A stretch of DNA of 64,000 bases from Callorhinus ursinus (GCF_003265705.1 NW_020313157.1:3059549-3123548), one strand, 5' to 3'. Numbered from the stretch's first letter, positions 1 through 11,718 are shown. Numbers and translations: made by a program. Notes: generated by a model not told the origin, from the sequence alone.

Positions 1-897
1 GAATTGCCCCGCCCTTGTCGGTCCGGGCTAAGCAAGCTGCTCGGGTTTGATCTCAGGAGCTTTTGTTCCCTGCAAGCTCTCGGTACAGCCTTGGAGGACC
101 AGGGCAAAAATGGTGGCCTCCCAATCTCCACCCGGAGGAGCTGAGAATTCGGGGCCCCGCTCCTCAGTGTGCCCCCAGAGAAAAGCAGTCACTCCCGTGT
201 CCCCGGTCGCTCTCCGCGCTCACCTGGCCTGTGACCGAGCGTTGCTATCTCTGGCACCCGACCCCGTGTGGAGTCTCCAAACCCAGCAGATCCCTGCGGT
301 GCGTTCCTGCGCCGCTCCTCCCCGGGAAGGAAGGGGAGTCTCCCCTGCTCTGCCTCTTGTTGGGTCCCTGCTGGAGGAGCAGTGGCCCGACTGGGCCGCG
401 GATCACAGTTTATGGCAACCCCGAGCTGAGAGCCCGCACCTCAGCTCCGTCTCTGCAGCTGGCTTCCCCGCTCCAATACCTGGGAGCTCTGGCGCACTCA
501 GGCACCCCTGGTCTTTCTGTGACCCCAAGGGTCCCGAGACCACACTCTCCCGGGAGGATTCCACCCTCTGCTTAGCCACTGCAGCGACGTCCCTCAGCAG
601 AGCCGACTTCTAACAGTTCCGATTTTGTGCTCCGCGGCTCTAGCACTTGCCAGAAGCTGCCGACGGAGGCCCCCTCCCCCGCCGTCTATCCTCCCGAATA
701 TCGCCTCAGATTCACTTCTCCGCATGTCCTACCTTCCCGTAAGTGGTCGCTTCTCTGTTCAGATAGTTGTTGCTACTCTCCTCTTTGATCTCCTGTTGAG
801 TTCGTAGGTGTTCAGAATGGTTTGATCCCTATTCAGCTGAATTCCTGAGACCAGACGAAATCTAGGTCTCCTACTCCTCCGCCATCTTGCTCCGCCC
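1..897 (-). mobile_element. Carnivore L1 retrotransposon, 5' UTR end (antisense, continues beyond left edge)
   Basis: Read on the minus strand, this GC-rich stretch begins at about 897 with a CAAGATGGCGG-containing head (complement of 880-893). That is the YY1-type 5' start typical of full-length mammalian L1, and what follows resembles the carnivore L1 5' UTR. Only the 5' UTR is in the window; ORF1, ORF2 and the 3' end would lie to the left. Reaching the true 5' end means this was probably a full-length insertion. The open frame on the opposite strand (ATG at 109 to a stop at 613) is most likely a by-product of GC richness. Identification is by recognition, not alignment. Confidence 0.8.
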
Positions 898-937
898 TAA
901 AGGCAGATGCTTAAGCAACTGAACCACCCAGGTGCCT
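898..937 (-). mobile_element. CAN-SINE head fragment (antisense)
   Basis: The sequence matches the tRNA-like head of a CAN-SINE in reverse (gaaccacccaggtgcc). It is cut exactly where the L1 5' end begins, so the L1 probably inserted into this SINE. The rest of the SINE would be on the far side of the L1, outside the window. Confidence 0.65.
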
Positions 938-959
938 GCATTAGAAAATTTATTAAGGC

Positions 960-1068
960 GGGGCACCTGGCTGGTTCAGTCCGTAGAGCATACGACTCTT
1001 GATCTCAGGGTTTTAAGTTCAAGCCCCATGTTGGGTGTAGAGATTACTTAAAAAAATAAAATCTTAGG
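960..1068 (+). mobile_element. Short-form CAN-SINE
   Basis: tRNA-Lys-like head (gggcacctggctggttcagt) followed by the 'ccccatgttgggtgtagaga' variant tail and an A-rich end with AATAAA. This form lacks the CT-rich segment of the longer copies. Several head mismatches suggest it is relatively old. Confidence 0.8.
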
Positions 1069-1246
1069 GGTCTCTGAGTGACTCAGTCAGTTAAGTATCT
1101 GCCTTCTGCTCAGGTCATGATCTCCGGGTCCCTTGTTGGGCTCCTTGCTCAGTGGGGATTCTGTTTCTCCCTCTCCCTTTGCCACTCCCCCTGCTTGTGC
1201 ACTTTCTCTCTGTCAAATAAATAAAATCTAAAAAAAAAAAAAAAAG
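1069..1246 (+). mobile_element. CAN-SINE
   Basis: Sense SINE head, then a CT-rich middle, 'tcaaataaataaaatct' and an A tail. It follows directly on the A-rich tail of the previous SINE, so it looks like a tail-targeted insertion. Confidence 0.85.
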
Positions 1247-1263
1247 AAACCAAAATATATTTA

Positions 1264-1428
1264 TTTTTTTAAGAATTTATTTATTTATTTGAGAGAGTGA
1301 TTAAGAGGCAGAGGGAGAAGTAGACTCCCAACTGAGCAGGGAGCCTGGTGCAGGGCTCGATCCCAGAACCCTGAGATCATGACCTGAGCCAAAATCAGAC
1401 ACAACCCACTGAGCCACCTAGGCGCCCC
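1264..1428 (-). mobile_element. CAN-SINE (antisense)
   Basis: Reverse-oriented SINE: T-rich tail, 'atttatttatttgagagag', GA-rich middle, and the head ending 'gagccacctaggcgcccc'. Confidence 0.88.
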
Positions 1429-2599
1429 TAAACCATCTTAAAAGAAAATTTATTGAGGATTATTTCCTGAACAACAAAAAAAGAAAAAAAACCAAATCCT
1501 TAACTCCATTTCACATTTGATCTTCACTCTGATCATGTTATAAATTAGATGGGGCAGGCATATTTATTATCCTTAAATCCAAATCCAGCGTGGGGAAGCT
1601 GCGTCTCCAGAGAAGTTAAGTCCAAATTCACCCAGCTAAATAAAACATGACAAACCAAACTAAAGGGCCAATTTTCTACCCATCCCACTATTCCTTCTAT
1701 TACAGTCAATCACACTGATTTGTGTTAACCTGGAGCTTAGAGCAATTGGGACACTACATTTTTCTGACACATGAAAAAGAGTGATTTTGTATTTGTGATG
1801 AGTGCAAAATTATTTGTTGGTTATTTTTACATATTCTCCAAACTTCTGATTTTTTTCCCACCAAAACTTCAAAAGATTTGGAATTTACACGTTTGTTCAG
1901 GCATAATATCTGTCCTAGGGGGGCTAACCATCCAGTTAGGGACACAAGGCATGGAACTGGAGTGACCAGGCAGATCCTGGGGAATGACAAGCCCACATGT
2001 CCCAATCATACTACAAGACACATGGTCGGGCAAAGGATTTTCTTTCTCACTTGTAAATGTAATTATTTGAAAAGTTCTACCCATGCACACAGACTATTTA
2101 AACATTTAACAGATTACCTTTGGGGAGGAGAATCCCTTTACATAGTAACATCAGGACTCTCCTGGGAATACTGGGACACCCTGGGGGTTCCAAGCTTAGA
2201 AAGGGAGTGGAATTCTAGCTCCACTCTAAAGGACGGGCGGTTTGGAAGGGCAGGGACCAGGGGGGCGGATCCTGGGGAAAGACCAAGGACCCAAACTCAG
2301 AAAGGAAGACATCTGTGTATGGCTAGTGAGGAGTCAAGGTGAGATGAGGTGGGTTAGGGAAACATGGCCCTTACATGGAAGCTCAAGGAGTCTGGGCTTG
2401 AGGCCGCTACAAGTTTCTGGACAGAGGGGGGCCATGAAGAAGCAGGGAAGGTCCGGCGGGCAGCAGCACCGGGACTCACAGAGAGACCAGAGCCTTGGCA
2501 CCAAGGAGTCTCTTTTGGCAACCCAGCCTATGTGGTCCACGGGCTGCTGCTTGGGGGGCATCTGGTCCCTGTCCTCCCCAGATGCTGCCTCACCGCTAG
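1429..2599. other. Intergenic stretch, nothing recognised
   Basis: I recognise no gene or repeat here. The open frames are short, overlap on both strands and show no family resemblance. Confidence 0.5.
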
Positions 2600-3320
2600 G
2601 AGGGGGGACCAGTGCTGGAGTCCCGTAAGGAGGCGGTGGAGGAAGCCCACCTCAGCAGTCCGGTCCTCCTTAGGAGCTCCTCTTGGGCCCTGGCCCCCAC
2701 TGCTCCTGGCCCCGGCCTGGGGGTGCAGATCATCCAGCGGGACGGGCTTCCGGGCCCGCGTCCTCACGGCGGCGGGGTCCGCCTTCCCCGCTGCACCCCC
2801 TCGCGTTCGAGAGGAAACTGAGGCCCCGAACAGGGCGGTCTGGACGGGGGACGAGAGGATGGGGGAACCTGGCCCCTGGCCGATCTTGGCCTCGTCCCAC
2901 AAGCCGGCTTCTCAGCACATACGGCTATGCCAGAGGAAGGTTAGTTACGGCAAACCTGCGGACACACCGCCGGGGGAGGAGAGGAACCCAGTCCCCGCCA
3001 AGCCCCGCCCGCGCGAGCCCGCCCCGCGCATGCGCCTCCACTAGGGGCCCGCCCCCACCTCCAGAGCTGCGCGCTCCCGAGTCACGCGCTGAGGCTCGAG
3101 CATGCGCAGGCGCACGGCGGCGCTTCCTGGGAAGAGGTGCTCCGCGAGGCGGTGTGCGCGGTGACTCAGCGCAGAGGTCCTCCTCCGCTCCCGGTCTTCG
3201 GGCTTTGCTCTCCTTGGGCCCGAGCCGTCCTGTGCGCTCTTCGGCCCCTGGAAGCCCTGAGTGTCTCGGAAGTTTTGATTTGGAACCGGGAAAGGCTTTG
3301 AAGTTGCTCAGAGTTATGGG
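2600..3320. promoter_or_regulatory. Orphan CpG-island / promoter-like region
   Basis: Strongly GC- and CpG-rich sequence with no TATA box. It carries GC boxes (about 3003-3030), a perfect palindromic NRF1-type site GCGCATGCGC at 3026-3035, a second NRF1-like GCATGCGCA at 3100-3108, and an ARE/AP-1-type TGACTCAGC at 3162-3170. This cluster is typical of housekeeping CpG-island promoters. It lies about 42 kb upstream of the ADCY9 start codon. Plausible + strand splice donors follow (near 2940, 3560 and 3580), but no coding exon is recognisable. It could start a non-coding RNA, serve as a distant alternative ADCY9 promoter, or be an enhancer-like island. Long open frames here are expected from GC content alone. 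Confidence 0.6.
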
Positions 3321-4229
3321 GAGAGACCACCGGTTTCCGGAGGCCTTTGGGGGAAGTGAAGAACGTCAGAGAGATTGGTGTTGGCAGTTTTCAGGTTGCG
3401 GTTTGCACCTGCGGCCAGCCCAGGGACTGAGATTTGAAGAGATTGTCTCACCTCCCTTACCCCGCCAGAAACTCAGAGCATTTGGTATCCAAACTGCCCT
3501 TTCCTCCTGTCCTTGAGGATTAGAAACCCAGTCCTCCCTTGGCACTTTGCGCTATCTCTGGGTGAGGGTGGATTGGGGCAGGTGAAACTCCAGATTTGGT
3601 GGGGGGGGGGGGGGGCGACGCTCGGGAGGGTGATATTCTCATTGGAATGTCTTTCTCATGGATCTTGGGGTTCCCTGAGTCACTTTTAGAAGCCAAAACG
3701 GACTCCAGAGATTCTCTACTATCCCTTCAACTGGTCCTTAGCCTCTCTTTGAAACGTGTCCCGTGATTGGGATCTCAGTTCAGGGTTTTCTGACCGGATG
3801 CTGGTTTGGGTGGCTCCCTCTGCCCTAGATACCATTTGTGAGAGGCCATGTCCCTCCGCAGCCCTGTGGAGAATGCTCACGGGCAGTGTGTACCTGCTCC
3901 TCTGCTTGGCCCCCTGGGCATACCAGAACCTGGGAGGGGGCCCCTGTGGCTACATCAGGGTTGGCCAGTTGGTTACTTGTAATTTCCTGGGTTTTCTTGG
4001 CTGTTGCTTTGGAGTGGAGACCATTTGGGCACCTGGTTCCCAGGGAATCTGGGAGGAAAAGGGAAGTCCTTGGAAAGACGTGAGGTGCCCCCTGGGCAAG
4101 AATGAGTTGGGTTGGGGCTTAGCTGGCTAACCTGCCCTCCGCACCAGGAAGCCTTATTCCCTTATGTGCATCCCTTTTCTGGGTTTAACTTCACAGAGCA
4201 GCCAGTAGTGGTAGGGAATTGTAGCTCCA
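3321..4229. other. Intergenic stretch with a poly-G tract
   Basis: No gene recognised. The only distinct feature is the G homopolymer at 3601-3615, listed separately. Confidence 0.5.
3601..3615 (+). repeat. Poly-G tract (G15)
   Basis: Fifteen consecutive G residues just downstream of the orphan CpG island. Such a tract can form a G-quadruplex and is prone to length errors in sequencing. Confidence 0.95.
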
Positions 4230-4395
4230 GAGAGCCATGTGGCCCCATCTGTTCTTTTTACAGATGAAGAAGCTGGACACCTAGTAAAGCAAAGAGCATT
4301 CAGGGTCACAGAATCAGCTGTGGCAGAGATGGGACACAGGTCTCCTGATTCCCAGGCCTGTTCTCACTCTCCTGCACCATGTATGTTAGGGGCCA
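4230..4395 (-). mobile_element. MIR fossil (antisense)
   Basis: The sequence resembles the reverse MIR core: 'tacagatgaagaagctggac', then 'gggtcacagaatcagctgtggcag' split by changes, then 'gacacaggtctcctgattcc'. Old and diverged. Confidence 0.55.
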
Positions 4396-4774
4396 GCACA
4401 AAACAAATGGCACATTTCGAATGGGTAATTTGAGGCAGGGTGTGGGAAACAACTCTGGACAGTGAAATGTTCTGGAGCTAGTAACAGTGGGGTCTTAAAC
4501 ACCTGGAGGCAGAGAGGCCGTGTAGAGAGTCATCTTACTAGAGTTGGGACTTCAGGTCAAGGGGCTTAGGATGGCAGTTGGGGGAATAAAACCCCCACTG
4601 ATTTGTCAAGGCTCTTCATGGACCAAACCCAGTGGGAAGTCAGAGGTCAAGGGAGTGTTGATTAGCCCATGCAGATTAATTCTAGGGCACAATACAGGTG
4701 GAAAGGATGCAAAAAGGACCTGGAGGAGCAAATAAAAGACATCCAGCATAAACTGCAACCTTACTTCTACTGGT

Positions 4775-4900
4775 TTATTAAGAGTTTACAAGTCTTGAGT
4801 ACTTAATCTGTGTGAGGTATGTCCATTATCCCGTGCATTTTCTCTAAACTCCGTTTTCTCCATTTGACAGGTAAGGAAACTGACTAGTGAAACAACTTGA
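4775..4900 (-). mobile_element. MIR fossil (antisense)
   Basis: Diverged MIR-like order: an 'agtacttaatctgtgtgagg' segment, then 'catttgacaggtaaggaaac'. A short GAAT repeat follows at about 4994-5010. Confidence 0.5.
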
Positions 4901-7249
4901 GGAATGGAGATGTGAACAGCTAAGCTGCCACCTGCCTCTCCGGGATCGTATCTTGTGTATGGTGCTTCCTCTGTGGACGTTTGTGCAATGGATGGATGAA
5001 TGAATGAATGAGGAGCAAACACACATAGGATTAGATGGTGCATCTCCCTGAAGATCCTTAGTGTGTCTATTCTCCATGGGACCGGAGGCTCTCTGCAAAG
5101 GTGGGTCCCGTGTCTGTTGGTATCTCTGTTGCCAGCTTGTAATGAGCCAGGTATTCAGGTTAAAAGAGCAGGTATCTAGATCTGAAAAAAACCTTGGACT
5201 TCTGGGCTTTCCTAGTGGAAGCCCTTGTAAGTAAGCAGTTTTCTCTCTCTGAAGCCATCCCGATCCAGTCCTGATTTCTGGTGCCCCCATCTGGGCAGGG
5301 GTCCAGGGTGCTGCCTCAGCTCCTACCCATTGCTCCACCCACAAGCTCAGTTCTGCTAACTGCATCGCTGGTGCTGCTCTTGGAACACGGCGTTCTTCAG
5401 GGATAAACTAGCTACCAGTGGGGTGGGGACTTTTACCAGCATCCCTAAAATGGCCTGCTGTGGAGCAGAAAGCTCAGCGTAAAGATATTGTTTCCTTTCT
5501 CTGTTGTCCCTCTTCCTGCACCATCTCCTGTCTTTACAGTCCCCTTTCCTTGGTCTCTTTCTTCCTAGAGAGCCCCACCCAGTCTTGCACTTGTCGCTCG
5601 CTCATTGTCCCAGCTCCTCAAGCACGGAGGAGGAAGCTAACATAGATTGATCACCTTCTGTGTGCCTGCCACTATGCCCCACGGGTGCTCTCCATCATCC
5701 CATTTCATTTCTTAGTGAGACACTAGGTAGGGAGTGCTAGGGAGGGGCCTTGCAGATGGAAAACCAAGACTTTGGGTGGGTAACCAAACCCAGCTGTTCA
5801 GGGTAGAGCTGGCATTTGACTTCTGGTCTGATTCCAAGGCCATCCTGGTATACTTCTCACCCAGAATAAAGCCTGCTGCTGCACTATTTGGGTTCGTGTT
5901 GACCCTTGCTCTTTGGAGACTTTTCCCTGTGCTGTGGCCTGCGTCCCTGGACTTGGGCATGTCGAATGTGCTGTTTCAGCCCACCCTGGTGGGTTTCCGT
6001 ATGGATCTGACTAACGTTTGATTCCATCCACAGTCTGTGTGTCCTCCTTCAGTCCTTTGCTGATGACGCCTCCTCCACATGGTAGGCCAGTTGACCTGTT
6101 TCTGAATGGCAACATGCAACCCATTCTCTAAAGCCCACAGATGTGCCACCTCCCTGATGATGTCCCTCCAAATTCATTCACCTCTAGATTCCCAGACTCA
6201 CCTTGTGAGCCTCCCCTAAAGGACTGAACGCATTATTTCCTGTATTTACAGTACTTCAGATATGCAACTTATTTACTTTGTTGAGGGCAGGGACTATCCT
6301 GCAACAGTGTTCATTTCTCCAACTTCTCACAGAGGACCTTACAGCTTAGTAAGCCACCAGGGGGTGAAGGTGTCAAGGGAGCTCTTTGTAGTGAAAGGGG
6401 TTTGTAAAATGAAGATTTATCCCTTGACTTTACATGCTGACTTTGCTTAAAACAAGAGTCAACTGCAGGATAAATGTCTGGGTTGAGTCTGGAGGATGGG
6501 CGGTGGAGGACAGCTTGTGTTTTTCTTGAGGAACTTTGAATTTGGGGAAATGAAGAGATGATGAGGGCAGGCAGTGGATAACAGGCTGGGCAGGTGGATG
6601 GCCCTACACATCTGTCTGTCCAGATGGGATCTCAAGAGTGGTTAGCTGTGTCCCTTGACCTTTATCATGGGCTGCAGCTTCTCTAAGGCCATCCCCTGTG
6701 CTCCCTGAGTCCCTTTATGTTTGCTGTCATAGATAAAGGCCGTCATGCCTGCTTTCACCACCAAGGGTGGGGGAGTCCTTGGCCAGAACAGCAGCACCCC
6801 CTCCCTGGGACTTGAGTTGGCTCAGAGCACCCATATCCCACGTGACCCAAGATAGACAGATGCTGGGGCCCTACAGCAGAGAACGGGTGTGGGCCGGCAT
6901 GACTCACCTGCTCTGTCGCCGCCTACAGCTGGGTTTGAAGCACTTGGGGATCAGATCTCTTCCCTAGGAGAGGCATGCAAGGCTCTCTTTGTAGTTAGCA
7001 GCTTGGGGTCCTGCTCATGCAAATGCCTGTCGCTGTCCTGGCATCTCAAGGTCCAGATGAGTGGGGAGTCATCCAGTTGCAGGGGCACAGGAACAGGTAG
7101 AAGCAGCAGCTGAGAAAACAGTGCCTTGATCTGGGCATCAGACAACCTCGGTAGTAACCGGGCCCCGCCAGGAGCTCACTGTGCAGCTCTGAAGGAAAGG
7201 GGTTTGTTGTTTCAGGAAACATGTTTTTGACCACCTACTCCTGCTGAGT
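4901..7249. other. Intergenic stretch with only weak MIR/L2-like remnants
   Basis: Weak MIR-like sequence at about 5650-5740 and L2-like sequence at about 6160-6300. I see no gene, no ordered splice sites and no clear promoter. Confidence 0.4.
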
Positions 7250-7760
7250 GAAGTAAGGACAAGGGGGACCACGAGAAGGCAAAACCTATCCCTACCCTTG
7301 GTGGTTTCTCAGTCTCTATAAAATCAGCTCGACTCAGGGTGATAAAGGCTGTAGGGAGGTGTTTGGGGAGGATGGAAGAGAAACTGACTCGTCTTTGCTG
7401 GGGGGATGAGCCAGTGCTGGAGGCATTTGAGCTGGGCCTTGAAATTGGGATCCTCCCTGCCGACCAGGGGGAGACTTGCATCTTTGGGGAGTGTTGTGCA
7501 GTAAATCACCGGCAGCGGGGCCACGTGGGGATGAAGTCAGGGGGACACCGAGAGGAGATTAGACTCGAAGGTCTGTCTGGGTCTCGCAGCGAAGGGCCTT
7601 CGTGGGTCATGCGGACATCAGACCTTCTAAAGGTGGAGGGGAGACACTGAACTGTTCTGTGTTGTAGATAGATCACTGTGGCAGCAATATGGAGGATGGA
7701 TTGGAAGGTCAAAGTTGCAGAGAGACACTGGGTAGAACAGGGTTAGACTATCACAGGAAA
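7250..7760 (-). mobile_element. L2 LINE fossil (antisense)
   Basis: The stretch 'agatcactgtggcagcaatatggaggatggattgg' (7670-7704), with preceding 'gaggcatttgagctgggcc', resembles the reverse complement of the L2 3' half. Highly diverged. Confidence 0.5.
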
Positions 7761-8849
7761 GAATGTTTGAGGACCTCACCTGTGGGGTTAGAGAAGAGGG
7801 TTGGATTAGAAAGTTCCTAAAATGGAAGTTCTGTGCCTCCGAACTCACTTGGGCATTTGGGTCTTCCCCTGCCTCCTGCCCCCGGCTCCTAGTTGATTAC
7901 CTTGATTGCTTACTTGTGCTCCATTCTAGGGGTGCTGTTACCCGTTTGGGTTTTGGCCCTATTCAGTCTCCCTGGTTGTCAGTTGTGTCCACCCAGCACT
8001 TTAGGGGAGACTGCAGCACCTTGGAGGCCAGCTGGTAGGAAACTGTACTGTGTCCCAGAGTCCTCCCCACTCCCACCCAGGCCTCGACTCCCCTCTCTCC
8101 TCTGGCATCGTCCTCAAGTCCCCAGATTGGAAATGTCCACTGCACCATTTCCATCACTCTTTCCAAGAGGAGGAATGAGACACTATGTCTCATGGGAAGA
8201 TGTTGACAAGCGGGGGACTAGAAAAATGGATTAAAGGGACCCTGGGATGGTGGTCTCGGAGAGAACCGAAGGTGAACTACAGGGCAGTCCCACAGAGTGA
8301 CCCAACACATCTGAGCCCCTTGATTTAAATTTAGATCAGTTCTGTGATCTTAAAACCAGAAGTGTGTGTCTTCTCCTAATCCCGTCCCAGGCTAGGGATA
8401 CAAGCACTGCCCCTTCTCGCTCGACTTGTTCGTTCAACTGTCGTCCCATGATTCTTGGGCCGATAGATTTTGGCAGCCAGCCAGCAAACAGGTTGTTGCA
8501 CCTACTCTGTTCCCACCTCATGCTGGCTTGGATAGGATACAGACAACCCCTGCTCTGTGCTCAAGGAATCAGGAGACCGGTATTTTAGTCTAGTTGGGAA
8601 GGCAAGATGCATGGGAGAAACAGCCAGAGAGCAGAAAAGGTGAGTAGTTAAGAGGGTGGTTAAGGTTTGAGTGACGTGCTGCAAGTCCACAGAGCCTGAA
8701 GAAGGACAGAGCAGATGGTGCCAGGGCAGGAACCAGCCCAGAGCTAGCTGGCGGTCTAAGCTGATCCCAGCCAGGCTCAGTCTGAGGTGGGGGGCCAAGG
8801 TGGACTTGCTGCTGCCCTCGCAGGGAGCTGTTCACGCTGTTTCCTCAGT

Positions 8850-9005
8850 CTGCATCTTCCTACTTGTCAAGATTCTCCATTCATCCTTCAAGGCCCAGCT
8901 TCATTTTTCATGAAGACTCTTCCCTTCCACCAGCCAGCATGGTGCTGATCTTCCACAGCCCTTTCCTGATAACTTCCATCTTGTTGTATATTTGTGGTGA
9001 GCAAG
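8850..9005 (+). mobile_element. L2 LINE 3' fossil
   Basis: 'ttcaaggcccagcttcattt' and the following 'gaagactcttcccttccacc' resemble the sense L2 3' end. Confidence 0.5.
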
Positions 9006-9599
9006 AGTTTAGCAGATTCCATTCTCCCCAGTGTACGGGTTTGATAAAATCAGTTCTTTAAAAGCAATCCTAAAACCGGAAGGGGGAAGTGGCTGCTTTC
9101 TGGGGCCAGTTTCTGGCAGGGGACACACGGTGAAATGCAGGGTCACTGTAAGCTGGACTTGTGTGGCCACACAAGAGAAGGGCATCCAGTGGTCTCTCGG
9201 TCTTGACCTTTCAGGACCAAAGGGACAACAGGAGGGTGTAAGTGGCAAGAATGCCCTCCCTTAGCTTATGGAAAGGGTCTTGGAATCAGGAGAGTTGGGG
9301 ACTAGTCCTGATTCCAGTTTTGGCGACGATATACTTGCCTTATGGACCGTCTGGGATTGTTCTGTGAACCAAATGAGGTAAGAAATATGTGAGTTCTTTG
9401 GAAAGTATCAAGTGTTACTAGAATAGGAGGCATCATTGTGTTTTCTTCTTATTCCTGATTCCCTACCTCTCCTCCATTCTTTCTGTGAAGAAACTCTTAA
9501 GTCACCAGCGGCTCGGGCCAGCTGGGAGGGGCCTGGCCCGTCTCTGCTGACTTCTCATGTAGGCCCAAAGACTAGCTCCAATGCCGAAGGATGTGGTTT

Positions 9600-9775
9600 T
9601 TTGGCTTCCAGACCAGGTAACTCTGGGTAAGTCACTTCAGCTCTCTATGCCTCCGTATCCTCATGTGTAAACGGGAGGTGATAATGTGCTCCTCCCACCT
9701 CCTAGGGCTCCTGGGAGGATCAGCCGAGACCGTGAATGTGACAGCGCCTTGTAAACTGTAAAGGTCTATCCAAAT
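9600..9775 (+). mobile_element. MIR SINE fossil
   Basis: Good MIR core: 'tgggtaagtcacttcagctc', then a 'cctcatgtgtaaacgggagg' block, then 'ccttgtaaactgtaaa' near the end. Confidence 0.75.
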
Positions 9776-9794
9776 GCTATAGATTTACTTTTTA

Positions 9795-9974
9795 TTTATT
9801 TATTTATTTATTTAAAAAGGTTTTATTTATTTATTTGACAGAGAGAGACAGCTAGAGAGGGAACACAAGCAGGCTCCTGGCCGAGCAGGGATGCAGGGCT
9901 CGATCCCAGGACCCTGGGATTGTGACCTGAGCTGAAGGCAGTCGCTTAACAACTGAGCCACCCAGGCACCCCTG
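9795..9974 (-). mobile_element. CAN-SINE with 13-bp target-site duplication
   Basis: Antisense SINE with an expanded TTTA tail, GA-rich middle and a complete reverse head. It is flanked by the perfect direct repeat gatttacttttta at 9782-9794 and 9975-9987. Confidence 0.92.
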
Positions 9975-9987
9975 GATTTACTTTTTA

Positions 9988-11284
9988 ATCCGTGCTTGAG
10001 GTCTCTGGATGGAACTTGCCAAGACTGTTGCACATCTAGACAGTGACATCATATGCATGTTATTGGCGCCCAGGGTGGGGCACAGAAGGCTGCCCCAGAG
10101 TCTCAGGGGCAGGGTAGAATGCAGAAAGGAGCCCCACCCCCTGCCTGCCTGTAGTCAACCTGATACCCTGGTCCCATCTAAAGAAATGCCATCTCCTGGT
10201 TTCCAAAGTATTAGAGGCTCTGCCATGACCTCTGTACTTAGGGGACACTTGGACCACAGCTCAAGAGTAGGGGCTATTGTGACTTAGTTCCCTGTCTCTG
10301 GGGTCTCAGCTTGGTGCCTGGGACATGGCAGGCCTTCAGGGCAGAGCTGTTGCTGAACAAAACACAGGTAGTATGTTTTGTGGGAGCTCGAGTCATTGTC
10401 TTCTCACTTCCTTTGTTTGCAAATTCCAGTTGTAGAAAAACATTACAGAAAAAAAAAAAAAAGCTTCAGAGAAATGGTAGCCTGATGCATGCCAGGAAAC
10501 TGAGTGGCTAGTGTTAATGGAAGGTCAAGCTTCTGAGGTGGGGTGTCACCATCTCGGTGCTTTATTAATCCCAGGGGGTGGTGAAGCCCGTCTAATGGGA
10601 AAGGCTCTCCCCCCGAGTGTCTGTGTCCACCTTGGTTTTGAATCCCTTTGTTGGCCCTGCTGGTCACTGGAGCTGAAAGGAAATGGTTTAGTCACCAGAT
10701 ATTTGTGAGTATCTATTTGTGCTTGGCCCTGTACTGGGAGCTTTGGGGAATATGAAAAAGGTCAAGTTTTGGCTTCTGTGTTGGATGCACTTAGACCAGA
10801 TTTGAGGAGACAAGGCGAGTGTGGAGGAGCAGGGGGTTCGGGCTGGCAGGCCTACGTGCGCAGGGCCAAGGGAGTGGTAGATAATTACTGACAGAGGAAG
10901 GCAGAGGCAAAGATCCTCAACGGCTCTCAGGGGCGGGTAAGCTTTCTGGAGGTGGTGAAGATATGTGAAGAAGACAGAGTCAATCACTGAGACTCATCTC
11001 TGCTCCCTTTCTGGCCCTAATTAGGAGACTGAATCCGTCTTCTATTGCTGCCTAACAAGTGCCCCAGCGTAGCAGCTCAACATGGCACCTGCTCGTTATG
11101 TCCCACTGCTGCTGGTCATGGGTCCAGGCAGGCCACGCTGGCTGCTGACTGGGGGTTGCTCTCGGCTTGGCTCCCGGAGGCCACTCAGTCTTTTCCACGT
11201 GTCCCTCCACCTTCAGTCCAGCCGTGGGACCTCACATCCCCCCGTGCTTTGAGTCTCTGACTTCCTCTTTTGTTATCAGTGGGA
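9988..11284. other. Intergenic stretch, possible old L2/LTR remnants
   Basis: About 10690-10990 has an L2-like antisense flavour. About 11030-11230 ('ttctattgctgcctaacaag') resembles an old LTR or MER-type element, too diverged to name. No gene seen. Confidence 0.35.
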
Positions 11285-11296
11285 GAAAACCCTTTG

Positions 11297-11500
11297 CTTT
11301 TTTTTTTTTTTAAGATTTTATTTATTTATTTGACAGAGAGAGAGACAGCGAGAGAGAGAACACAAGCAGGGGGAGCGGGAGAGGGAGAAGCAGGCTTTCC
11401 GTGGAGCAGGGAGCCCGATGCGGGGCTCGATCCCAGGACCCTGGGATCATGACCTGAGCCGAAGGCAGACATTTAACGATTGAGCCACCCAGGCACCCCC
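11297..11500 (-). mobile_element. CAN-SINE (antisense), nested in the tail of a second SINE
   Basis: Complete long-form antisense SINE with an intact 'acacaagcagggggagcggg' segment. It sits at the T-rich end of the next SINE. One shared TSD (gaaaaccctttg, 11285-11296 and 11707-11718) encloses both, so this copy landed in the A-tail of the older one. Confidence 0.9.
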
Positions 11501-11706
11501 CCTTTTTTTTTTAAGATTATTTATTTGAGAGAGAGAGAACAGAGAGCATGCGAGTAGGGGGAGGGAGAGGGAGAAAGAGAATCTCAAGTCCACTCCCCAC
11601 TGAGCACAGAGCCTGACGTGGGACTTGATCTTACGACCCTAAGATCATGACCTGAGCCAAAATCACGAGTTGGATGCTTAACTCACTGAGCCACCCAGGA
11701 TCCCTG
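11501..11706 (-). mobile_element. CAN-SINE (antisense), older partner of the nested pair
   Basis: Antisense SINE with a diverged head ('gagccacccaggatccc'). The 12-bp TSD at its right edge pairs with 11285-11296, beyond the younger SINE. Confidence 0.88.
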
Positions 11707-11718
11707 GAAAACCCTTTG

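Noticed and set aside
2364..3516. Long overlapping open frames on both strands at the orphan CpG island
   Set aside because: GC-rich DNA lacks stop codons by chance. The translations are Pro/Arg/Ser-rich without any family resemblance, and frames overlap in several phases.
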